DNA of 8,060 nucleotides from assembly GCA_964610205.1 (NCBI GenBank), contig CAZSVI010000148.1, positions 1 through 8,060 of the forward strand, read 5' to 3'. The DNA is from CAZSVI01 sp964610205 (GTDB taxonomy: Bacteria; Bacillota; Clostridia; DSM-8532). Below are positions 1 to 5,077 of the stretch, piece after piece. Numbering within the stretch: the stretch's first letter is position 1; the number at the start of each line of letters is the position of its first letter. A program made the position numbers and the translations under genes. The notes beneath the pieces are model-generated. The model did not search any database, was not told where the DNA came from, and worked only from the letters and a program-made list of their open reading frames with translations.

Positions 1-1
1 G

Positions 2-73
2 AAAACGGAAGAATTTTTGCGATTTTATGTGTCCAGCTTCATTAGATCACTCCACTTTAATATGCCGTCCTGA
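2..73 (+). CDS. possible C-terminal end of an unidentified protein
   Basis: Frame 2 of the left edge is open from the first base to a TGA at 71-73 and gives 23 residues, beginning KTEEFLRFYV and ending HFNMPS. It reads like an amphipathic helical C-terminus, of the kind seen in many regulators, but it is too short to assign to a family. It would converge on the HipA-like gene that ends at 91, with 17 bases between the two stop codons. The evidence is only an open frame and plausible codons. Another frame is open to a TAG at 43-45, so this may not be a gene at all. Confidence 0.28.
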   Translation, partial: KTEEFLRFYVSSFIRSLHFNMPS

Positions 74-83
74 TTGAGGACGG
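65..83. terminator. hairpin between convergent gene ends
   Basis: CCGTCCT (65-71) pairs perfectly with AGGACGG (77-83) around a five-base loop. It lies just past the stop of the HipA-like gene and overlaps the stop of the possible plus-strand gene, which is the right place for a shared bidirectional terminator. Neither strand has a good run of T after the stem (minus strand CATATTAAAG, plus strand TCATGG), so intrinsic termination would be weak. The call rests on position and stem strength only. Confidence 0.35.
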
Positions 84-90
84 TCATGGA

Positions 91-1308
91 TTACAGCTTC
101 AGTTCGAAACCGGGTGAATCCTGTTCAGGAGAAGAGGATTCGCTTATATGCATTTTCTGTTCGAGCGCTAGCTGCTCCAACTGCTGGACGCGGCCCTTAA
201 GTCCAGCACATAACGCATCGGTTCGTGGCTCATCAATATAGGGAGAGGCTAAAAGCAATGTCCGGAATTCTTCATCAAGATCCCGGAGTGCGGAAAAGTC
301 CACCCAATCCAGATTGCCTGCGAGAGCAATCTGCTGACTGTGCGTAGCCTTGAACGGCTGGCAGGATACATCGCCCTCTGGCAGAATGGCTCTGCTAACT
401 TGATCGTGCCACAGGCTTGTTCCGCTGTCAAATACCGGTGCGGGACCTTGCCACTGCAAAGTTTCCACGTTTCGGATACAGCCAAAATTATTAAAATGCC
501 GGTCTGTATTTGCAAGGAGATAATCAAAGACCAGCAGATAATCCAAAAACTCTTTCATGCCCTGTATGCCTAAATGCTCACAGCATAGCAGGAAATGCTC
601 GTAGAAAGAATGATGATTTTGCTTCTTCTGGCTCTTGAAAATGCTGTAGGCGCTGACCAGTTCCGTATCCGGTGTGACAATATTCGGACAGACGCTGTAA
701 GGAATATTATTCTCCCATATCAGACGGTATGGAACGTAGGCCGCACGGTTCAGCCGTTTATGCAGGGAGGTGGCAATGGCCTCGTTTAATGGTTCCTGCT
801 GGAATGGATTGCTTCCGGACTTGATAAGCACTCGTTCTCCGTCAAGAATCTTCCACTTCTTTTTCAGCCACCCGTCTGAAGTATTGCAGGGCGAAAGCAG
901 ATCCAGCTCTCCGCTTTCCGGTGCCTGACCAAAGAGAGCATTTCCTACATCGTCCGAAAAGGTGTTCTCAAAGAAATTGATATTCTCCCATTTTAAAGGG
1001 CGGTCTATGGGGTTGATCCAATACTGGTCGGACAGGCTCAAGCCATAGCACTTGGTGAGTAACTGCTCCGTATAGGATATATGCAGGATTGTGAGCGCTT
1101 CCCGGATACCGGAACGGCTGGCTGGAATAGAACGTCCGCGCCACCAGTCATTGAGGCTTTTCCTGTCCGGGATTCCTCTGGTGATTTGAATACCTATCGG
1201 AAGGTAATCAGGATTAAGCAACTTCTCAACCTTAACGATAGAGGCTGTTTCCTCATCAATGCTCAGTTCCACAACCGATGTATGCTTATTCATGAGTGTA
1301 TATTTCAT
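91..1308 (-). CDS. HipA-like serine/threonine kinase domain protein
   Basis: The 405-residue protein has the C-terminal kinase signature of the HipA family. Lys163 in RVLIKSG is a likely ATP-contacting lysine. DYLLANTDRHFNNFG at 262-276 is the catalytic loop, with Asp269 as probable base and Asn273/274 as metal ligands. VFDSG at 292-296 corresponds to the DFG metal site. Residues 1-140 do not resemble the HipA N-subdomain-1 that I know and form a separate N-terminal part. HipA kinases phosphorylate proteins such as glutamyl-tRNA synthetase and can cause growth arrest; the target here is unknown. ATG at 1308 is chosen because AGGAGG lies eight bases upstream. No HipB-like DNA-binding partner is next to it: upstream lies only the non-coding block and downstream the window ends. 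Clostridial proteins of this type are usually annotated as HipA domain-containing. The kinase fold is well supported; a toxin role is inference. Confidence 0.85.
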   Translation of the reverse strand: MKYTLMNKHTSVVELSIDEETASIVKVEKLLNPDYLPIGIQITRGIPDRKSLNDWWRGRSIPASRSGIREALTILHISYTEQLLTKCYGLSLSDQYWINPIDRPLKWENINFFENTFSDDVGNALFGQAPESGELDLLSPCNTSDGWLKKKWKILDGERVLIKSGSNPFQQEPLNEAIATSLHKRLNRAAYVPYRLIWENNIPYSVCPNIVTPDTELVSAYSIFKSQKKQNHHSFYEHFLLCCEHLGIQGMKEFLDYLLVFDYLLANTDRHFNNFGCIRNVETLQWQGPAPVFDSGTSLWHDQVSRAILPEGDVSCQPFKATHSQQIALAGNLDWVDFSALRDLDEEFRTLLLASPYIDEPRTDALCAGLKGRVQQLEQLALEQKMHISESSSPEQDSPGFELKL

Positions 1309-1345
1309 CCGTTTTACCTCCTCTCCAGCATTTTATTAATACATC

Positions 1346-1374
1346 ATTATACCTCGTTTTTGAAGTTCCATCAA
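1346..1374 (-). promoter_or_regulatory. SigA-type promoter of the HipA-like gene
   Basis: On the minus strand TTGATG (1374-1369) and a perfect TATAAT (1351-1346) are separated by exactly 17 bases. Transcription would start near 1339, giving a leader of about 30 bases that carries the AGGAGG ribosome binding site (1317-1322). The -35 matches consensus at four of six positions. No clear operator palindrome overlaps the promoter, so the sequence does not show autoregulation by a HipB-like partner. Confidence 0.75.
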
Positions 1375-1448
1375 GGGATTTGACAAGGCAAAAGGAAGTA
1401 TTACCCAAATCGTTCGGCGTTGAAAAAACTCAAAAGCAAAATGATGCT

Positions 1449-1464
1449 TCACACAGCAGTGTGA
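1449..1464. repeat. inverted repeat TCACAC-AGCA-GTGTGA
   Basis: A perfect six-base stem with a four-base loop. It directly abuts a weaker inverted repeat (AAGCA at 1434-1438, TGCTT at 1445-1449). It could act as an operator or a small RNA hairpin; it has no T run after it, so it is not a terminator. Its only clear meaning is as part of the cluster of hairpins in this gap. Confidence 0.5.
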
Positions 1465-1494
1465 CCGCCTGTCTGCCCTTGTACCGGCTTTTAA

Positions 1495-1547
1495 CTGCGA
1501 GGGTGGCACCGTAACACCTGTGCGAAGAATAAGACTTCGTGTCGCGG
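1495..1547 (+). other. extended hairpin containing a T-box-like core
   Basis: CTGCGA (1495-1500) can pair with TCGCGG (1542-1547, one G-T pair). Inside it, CGAAG (1523-1527) pairs with CTTCG (1535-1539) around a seven-base loop. Positions 1500-1511 read AGGGTGGCACCG, which matches the first 12 bases of the conserved T-box sequence AGGGUGGNACCGCG. However, no CCCU partner for the antiterminator, no terminator with a T run, no recognisable stem I and no aminoacyl-tRNA synthetase or amino-acid gene follow. A functional T-box is therefore unlikely. A relic, or an unrelated structured site, is more probable. Confidence 0.3.
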
Positions 1548-1600
1548 CTTTGTGGAGAAATTCAGGAAAGAATAAATACGCTGATTCAGAGGGGTGAACC

Positions 1601-1750
1601 ATGGGGTTGAAATCATGCGGGTTAAAGAGGGGTGGTCGTGAGCGACCACCCCTCGGATCACACCAGCCCGCAATGCGGGCTGTGGAGCAAAACCATCGGG
1701 GTCGGAATATGATATCCAGTCATCTTGTAGGTGGTCGAATACAAAGATAA
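1601..1750 (+). CDS. possible 49-residue peptide of unknown function
   Basis: An ATG at 1601 opens a frame of 49 codons ending in TAA at 1748-1750. GAGGGG at 1589-1594 lies six bases upstream and is an acceptable ribosome binding site. The peptide is basic and starts MGLKSCGLKRGGRERP. No domain, signal peptide or membrane segment is visible. The reading frame coincides with two strong hairpins (1627-1654 and 1664-1682), so the arginine- and proline-rich composition may simply reflect the palindromes rather than selection on protein. I list it because the start context is good, but a non-coding interpretation is at least as likely. Confidence 0.2.
   Translation: MGLKSCGLKRGGRERPPLGSHQPAMRAVEQNHRGRNMISSHLVGGRIQR
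1627..1654. repeat. perfect 12-bp hairpin
   Basis: GAGGGGTGGTCG (1627-1638) and CGACCACCCCTC (1643-1654) form a perfect 12-base-pair stem with the loop TGAG. This is the strongest palindrome in the window. No T run follows on either strand, so it is not a normal intrinsic terminator. The left arm contains the octamer GGTGGTCG that is repeated at 1730 and 1775. A protein or relaxase recognition site, or a structured RNA, are both possible. Confidence 0.8.
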
Positions 1751-1782
1751 TCTGTATAAATGAATGATTCCCAAGGTGGTCG
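1631..1782. repeat. iteron-like octamer GGTGGTCG, three direct copies
   Basis: GGTGGTCG occurs at 1631-1638, 1730-1737 and 1775-1782, and inverted (CGACCACC) at 1643-1650. The second and third copies share a preceding A and are 45 bases apart; the first and second are 99 bases apart. Several copies of an eight-base word within 152 bases is more than expected by chance. Repeated short words beside AT-rich DNA are typical of plasmid origins and regulator arrays, but nothing here identifies the binding protein. Confidence 0.45.
1664..1682. repeat. perfect 8-bp hairpin
   Basis: CAGCCCGC (1664-1671) pairs with GCGGGCTG (1675-1682) around the three-base loop AAT. It follows the 12-bp hairpin after only nine bases. 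The pair makes a compact double-hairpin unit with no T run behind it. Confidence 0.7.
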
Positions 1783-1891
1783 TTGTAAGTGCTGTGTTGT
1801 GTATTCATGTAGCACTACCATTTGATAATATAAAAATAATACTGTTGATAAAATTATTATATTAATGAAATTATCTTCGATATCCAGACAC

Positions 1892-1920
1892 TTGACTAAT
1901 GGATTTGTAAAATATAACAT
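1892..1920 (+). promoter_or_regulatory. probable promoter of the acetyltransferase gene
   Basis: TTGACT (1892-1897) and TAACAT (1915-1920) are 17 bases apart, matching consensus at five and four of six positions. An alternative -10, TATAAC at 1913-1918, matches five of six with a 15-base spacer. Two inverted repeats follow at once: AACATTA/TAATGTT (1916-1936), overlapping the -10, and CACAAT/ATTGTG (1941-1960). They could be operator sites or fold in the leader RNA. Confidence 0.45.
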
Positions 1921-1960
1921 TAAAACTAATAATGTTAATACACAATTGTTGTACATTGTG
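1916..1960. repeat. two tandem inverted repeats in the acetyltransferase leader
   Basis: AACATTA (1916-1922) pairs with TAATGTT (1930-1936), and CACAAT (1941-1946) pairs with ATTGTG (1955-1960). Both are perfect, and they are separated by only four bases. The first overlaps the proposed -10, which favours a repressor operator; the second would be within the transcript. The surrounding DNA is very AT-rich, where short inverted repeats arise easily. Confidence 0.4.
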
Positions 1961-2002
1961 AACTTAGAATTATTATTTTTTGGACAGGGGGTTATATCAA
2001 TT

Positions 2003-2579
2003 ATGAATAAAAACCCATATGAACAATTTCCTAATATCATAGCAAATGAAATAACACTAAGAAAAATTGTAGCTTCTGACCTCGATGGCCTTTTTGAAAT
2101 ATATAGCAATGAAAATCTGTTCCAATACTCTCCTGTAATGCTCAAAAAGAATAAAGATACAGTTGCGAATATGATAGGGCATTTTGAAAGGGATTTTCAT
2201 AAAGGGGAAAGAGATATTTCTTGGAATCAGCCTAAATAGCGAACCCAACAGCATTGTTGGTGTGGCTGAAATGTTTGACTATTCTCAAGATGTAAATATG
2301 ATAACAATAGGTTACAGACTAAATGACCGATTTTGGGGTAAGGGAATCGCTACGAAAACTGTTAAGGCAATGACTGATTACCTTTTTATCGATATTGGCA
2401 TTAACCGTATACAAGCCTTTGTTATGCCGGAAAATGTTAAATCACAAAATGTATTACTAAGAAATTACTTTATGAAAGAAGGAACCATCCGACAGGGGCA
2501 TATTTGGAAAGGGAAAGGTCTTGTTGACTTAATATTGTTTTCACGGCTAAGGTCTGATAACCAAATTGTATTAGCATAA
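2003..2579 (+). pseudogene. GNAT acetyltransferase (RimJ/RimL type), frameshifted
   Basis: Two overlapping frames together encode one GNAT acetyltransferase of about 191 residues. The first frame starts at ATG 2003 (AGGGGG 11 bases upstream; N-terminus MNKNPYEQFPN, with ITLRKIVASDLDGLFEIYSNE) and stops at 2237-2239. The second frame carries the acetyl-CoA-binding motif A, FWGKGIAT, and the C-terminal part NRIQAFVMPENVKSQNVLLRN, and ends at 2579. Removing one G from the GGGG run at 2204-2207 joins them as HFERDFHKGKEIFLGI, so a single-base insertion explains the break. The family transfers acetyl from acetyl-CoA to the N-terminus of a protein or to a small amine. The usual Gly in the C-terminal GF motif is Tyr (LRNYFMKEG). 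The gene may be truly dead, or the extra base may be a sequencing error. The motif I see for -1 slippage does not give the required +1 shift. Confidence 0.75.
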
Positions 2580-2621
2580 TAGTTTTATGTTGTACAGAAA
2601 TGATACATTATATTTATTGCT

Positions 2622-2912
2622 GTGTACAATAGGGGAAAGGCTATTGGAATGGCTAGAGTAATAAGCGATGGAGGGTATGTTGCATTAATCGCAGATGTAA
2701 TTGTTATGCCGGAATTTCAGGGAATGGGAATAGGTAAGACAATAATGAAAATGGTTATGGAATACTTTAGCGGCATTTTGGAAGAAGGTGATAAGATTTT
2801 TATCAACCTCATGGCAGCAAAAGGAAGGGAATCCTTCTATAAGCAATTTGGATTTATTGAAAGACCAAATGATGAATTGGGATCGGGTATGACTCAATGG
2901 CTTTCAAGATAG
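2622..2912 (+). pseudogene. GNAT acetyltransferase, N-terminally truncated
   Basis: The frame from GTG 2622 encodes 96 residues that begin VYNRGKAIGMARVISDGG. It contains the acetyl-CoA motif VMPEFQGMGIGKTIMK and ends KQFGFIERPNDELGSGMTQW. Related GNAT proteins are about 140 residues, so roughly 45-50 N-terminal residues are missing. A TGA at 2601-2603 closes this frame upstream. The +1 frame just before it (2587 onward, reading YRNDTLY) resembles the expected preceding segment, so a frameshift near 2610-2618 on top of a deletion is likely. Translation could still begin at ATG 2649, with AAAGG eight bases upstream, but it would lack the first strands of the fold. It follows the other GNAT gene after only 42 bases, so both acetyltransferase genes of this pair look decayed. 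Confidence 0.7.
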
Positions 2913-2977
2913 TATTTTTATTTTTGATTTATCTGCAGAAGCATGAGTTTTAAAAGAAGGAAAGAATGCGGAATTTC

Positions 2978-2986
2978 TGTTATAAT
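2978..2986 (+). promoter_or_regulatory. extended -10 promoter of recQ
   Basis: TGTTATAAT at 2978-2986 is a full extended -10 element (TG, one base, TATAAT). The region 17 bases upstream (AGGAAA) is not a recognisable -35, as is common for extended -10 promoters. Transcription would start near 2993, giving a leader of about 44 bases before the ATG at 3037. Confidence 0.6.
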
Positions 2987-3036
2987 AGAACGGCACCGTG
3001 TTACAGAGAAATAATAAATAAGGTTTGGAGCAAAAC

Positions 3037-4842
3037 ATGCAAAAAGAACAAGTGCTAAAGCAATATTTCGGGTATACCGCTTTTCGGGGCGGACAAGAGG
3101 AATTGATTGATCATATTTTATCAGGAAATGATGTCATAGGAATTATGCCGACGGGGGCAGGGAAATCACTTTGCTTTCAAATTCCCGGATTGATATTGGA
3201 TGGGATTACCCTTGTAGTATCACCCCTGATATCGCTGATGAAGGATCAGGTGCAAACCCTTGTTGCCAATGGAGTTTCTGCGGCCTTTATCAATTCAACA
3301 CTTACATATCATCAAACCATAAAGGCAATCGAAAATGCAAAATATGGCAAATATAAAATCATCTATGTCGCACCTGAACGGCTGGACACATCCGAGTTTC
3401 TTGAGTTTTCCCGGAATGCGAATATTTCAATGGTAACCGTGGATGAGGCGCATTGTGTCTCACAGTGGGGTCAGAATTTCAGACCGAGTTATCTGAAAAT
3501 CAGCGAATTTATTGAGAAGCTGGGGAAAAGACCTGTGATATCGGCTTTTACAGCTACGGCGACCTATGAAGTAAGAGAAGATATTATAAAGCTTATCAAA
3601 CTGGATAACCCTTATGTCATGGCAACGGGTTTTAATCGGGCCAATCTGTATTTTGAAGTGCAAAAACCGGTTGACAAGTATGAAGCACTTCTGAAATATC
3701 TGAAAAATAATCCCGGTAAAAGTGGAATCATATACTGTTCCACACGAAAAACAGTGGAGGAAGTATATGATCATCTGGTACGTGACAGCTACAGCCCAAC
3801 CCGCTACCATGCCGGACTGTCTGAAAGTGAACGAACCGTGAATCAGGATGATTTTTTGTATGACAGAAAAACGATCATGGTTGCAACCAATGCCTTTGGC
3901 ATGGGGATTGATAAAAGCAATGTTTCTTTCGTGATCCATTACAATATGCCGAAAAATCTGGAAAGCTATTATCAGGAAGCAGGAAGGGCAGGAAGAGATG
4001 GAACTTCTGCGGATTGCATTTTACTATACGGGGGACAAGATGTTATCACCAATCAGTTTTTAATTGACAACACCGATGAAAACAATGAATTGGATAGGAA
4101 AATTCTGAAACAGGTAAAGGAAAAGGACAGGGAACGCCTGAAACAAATGACCTATTATTGCCACAGCTTTGATTGCCTCAGGGAGTATATTTTGAAATAC
4201 TTCGGTGAACGGACATCAAACATTTGCGGTAGTTGCAGCAATTGCAATACCCATTTCGAAGAAGTGGATGCAACGGGGGACGCGCAGAAAATACTCTCGT
4301 GTATTTCGAGAATGGGTGGGCGATATGGTATAAAAGCGGTAATCGATACACTGAGGGGCAGTAGGAGTGAAAAAATAATCAAACTTGGCTTGAACAAAAT
4401 AAAAACTTACGGTATTATGGCTGAGGTGAAGGAAAATCGGATACGTGATATTGTTAATTATCTGGTGTTGAATGAATATATAATGCTCACAAATTCTGAA
4501 TTCCCGGTTGCCAAACTAACCTCAAAATCAAGGAATGTGCTATTTGATGGTGAAAAAGTCATCATGAAAACAGCAAAGGAAGATCAAAGAAAAACGAAGC
4601 CTGCAAAGCAAAAGGCAGATGTAAATGCGGGCCTTATTGGCAAATTAAAAGAATTGAGATACAAGCTGGCAAAGGAAAAGAAAGTCCCTGCCTTTGTCAT
4701 TTTTTCAGATGCAGCATTAATGGATATGTGCAGTAAAATGCCTGCCAATGAAGATGAATTTTTAGAGGTATCCGGTGTTGGGCGTGTAAAATTGGAAGCG
4801 TATGGGAAAGAGTTTTTAAAAGTGATGAATGAATCAGAATGA
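3037..4842 (+). CDS. recQ: ATP-dependent DNA helicase RecQ
   Basis: RecQ is a 3'-5' superfamily 2 helicase that unwinds DNA during recombination and fork repair. The 601-residue protein is complete. Visible parts, in order: motif 0 FRGGQ (16-20), Walker A PTGAGKS (38-44), DEAH (136-139), the aromatic-rich loop SQWGQNFRPSY (142-152), SAFTATAT, and the C-terminal helicase lobe with ATNAFGMGID and QEAGRAGRDG. These are followed by a four-cysteine zinc site (YYC, DC, ICGSC, SNC), a short winged-helix RQC region and a C-terminal HRDC domain (about 535-600). In the loop the usual HD before FRP is QN, which is notable because this loop couples DNA binding to ATP hydrolysis. ATG 3037 is preferred over TTG 3025, since GGAG lies six bases upstream of the ATG. 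It appears to be a single-gene unit, and no terminator is clear after it. Confidence 0.95.
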   Translation: MQKEQVLKQYFGYTAFRGGQEELIDHILSGNDVIGIMPTGAGKSLCFQIPGLILDGITLVVSPLISLMKDQVQTLVANGVSAAFINSTLTYHQTIKAIENAKYGKYKIIYVAPERLDTSEFLEFSRNANISMVTVDEAHCVSQWGQNFRPSYLKISEFIEKLGKRPVISAFTATATYEVREDIIKLIKLDNPYVMATGFNRANLYFEVQKPVDKYEALLKYLKNNPGKSGIIYCSTRKTVEEVYDHLVRDSYSPTRYHAGLSESERTVNQDDFLYDRKTIMVATNAFGMGIDKSNVSFVIHYNMPKNLESYYQEAGRAGRDGTSADCILLYGGQDVITNQFLIDNTDENNELDRKILKQVKEKDRERLKQMTYYCHSFDCLREYILKYFGERTSNICGSCSNCNTHFEEVDATGDAQKILSCISRMGGRYGIKAVIDTLRGSRSEKIIKLGLNKIKTYGIMAEVKENRIRDIVNYLVLNEYIMLTNSEFPVAKLTSKSRNVLFDGEKVIMKTAKEDQRKTKPAKQKADVNAGLIGKLKELRYKLAKEKKVPAFVIFSDAALMDMCSKMPANEDEFLEVSGVGRVKLEAYGKEFLKVMNESE

Positions 4843-4973
4843 GGAAGCAGATTTGCTTGATGAAACCGGCGCATTAATCAGTACTATGGGTAAAATTGAA
4901 TGTTCACCAGCTGTGGAGAGGAAAAATTCTTTGTGATAAAGTTGACATAATACAGTCTAAAATGTGCAAAATA

Positions 4974-4982
4974 TGGTATAAT
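4974..4982 (+). promoter_or_regulatory. orphan extended -10 promoter
   Basis: TGGTATAAT matches an extended -10 element. It points right, but the next plus-strand gene is over 1.1 kb away, beyond the minus-strand regulator. A transcript from about 4989 would run through 5061-5077 and into the 3' end of the araC-type gene as antisense. It may drive a small RNA, be the remnant of a deleted gene's promoter, or be chance in AT-rich DNA. Confidence 0.3.
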
Positions 4983-5060
4983 AAAGATAGCGTAAACATT
5001 TTAATAAAAAACACTGTGAACGTTATTGCAGTAAAATCAAATACCTGAGGGCGAATTCCC

Positions 5061-5077
5061 CGATACAGGCGGTGTCG
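5061..5077 (+). repeat. hairpin CGATAC-AGGCG-GTGTCG
   Basis: As plus-strand RNA, CGAUAC pairs with GUGUCG (one G-U pair) around a five-base loop, followed by TTAGCATTT. It could end a short plus-strand transcript, although the T run is poor. Read on the minus strand it lies just past the stop of the araC-type gene. Its first ten bases reappear inverted in the promoter region at 6047-6056. Confidence 0.35.

Larger units (their letters stand above)
1375..1860. other. structured non-coding block, possibly mobile-element derived
   Basis: No convincing gene lies between the HipA-like promoter and the acetyltransferase. The block contains at least five inverted repeats: 1434-1449, 1449-1464, 1495-1547, 1627-1654 and 1664-1682. 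It also holds an octamer, GGTGGTCG, repeated three times and once inverted, and a loose stem with arms 1788-1793 and 1811-1816. After about 1817 the sequence becomes extremely AT-rich. Long open frames on the minus strand (1336-1602 and 1491-1808) have no ribosome binding site and show no recognisable domain, so I treat them as chance. Hairpins plus iteron-like repeats beside AT-rich DNA resemble an origin of transfer or replication, but no relaxase or Rep gene is in the window. The origin reading is speculative. Confidence 0.5.
4843..5077. other. intergenic gap between recQ and the araC-type gene
   Basis: This 235-base convergent gap contains no open frame worth calling. It holds a TTGACA at 4942-4947 and an extended -10 at 4974-4982, but these are 29 bases apart and do not form one normal promoter. 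A small inverted repeat (AAGCA/TGCTT, 4845-4858) follows recQ without a T run. The right end carries hairpin-forming sequence next to the stop of the regulator gene. I see no strong intrinsic terminator for either gene. Confidence 0.4.

Noticed and set aside
25..87. Small minus-strand frame of 20 codons just after the HipA-like gene (MTVLNQDGILKWSDLMKLDT)
   Set aside because: It starts three bases after the HipA-like stop, but has no ribosome binding site and overlaps the hairpin at 65-83; too short to support.
1336..1808. Two overlapping minus-strand open frames (1336-1602 and 1491-1808)
   Set aside because: No ribosome binding site, no recognisable domain, and they run across palindromes; better explained as chance frames in a structured non-coding region.
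1865..2002. Upstream in-frame extension of the first acetyltransferase from ATG 1865
   Set aside because: It would pass through the likely promoter and inverted repeats; AGGGGG before ATG 2003 and the family-like N-terminus there favour the shorter form.
2198..2212. Programmed ribosomal frameshift in the acetyltransferase
   Set aside because: The A AAG GGG context resembles a -1 slippery site, but the frames need a +1 (or -2) shift, and no stimulatory structure is evident.
2588..2629. TTGTACA/TGTACAA inverted repeat and the 9-base TGTTGTACA also found at 1947
   Set aside because: Short matches in AT-rich DNA, with no boundaries or other signs of a mobile element or recombination site.
4845..4858. 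AAGCA/TGCTT hairpin as the recQ terminator
   Set aside because: Only five base pairs and no following T run.
4942..4982. TTGACA plus TATAAT as a single strong promoter
   Set aside because: The two boxes are 29 bases apart, far from the 16-18 required; only the extended -10 is kept as a candidate.
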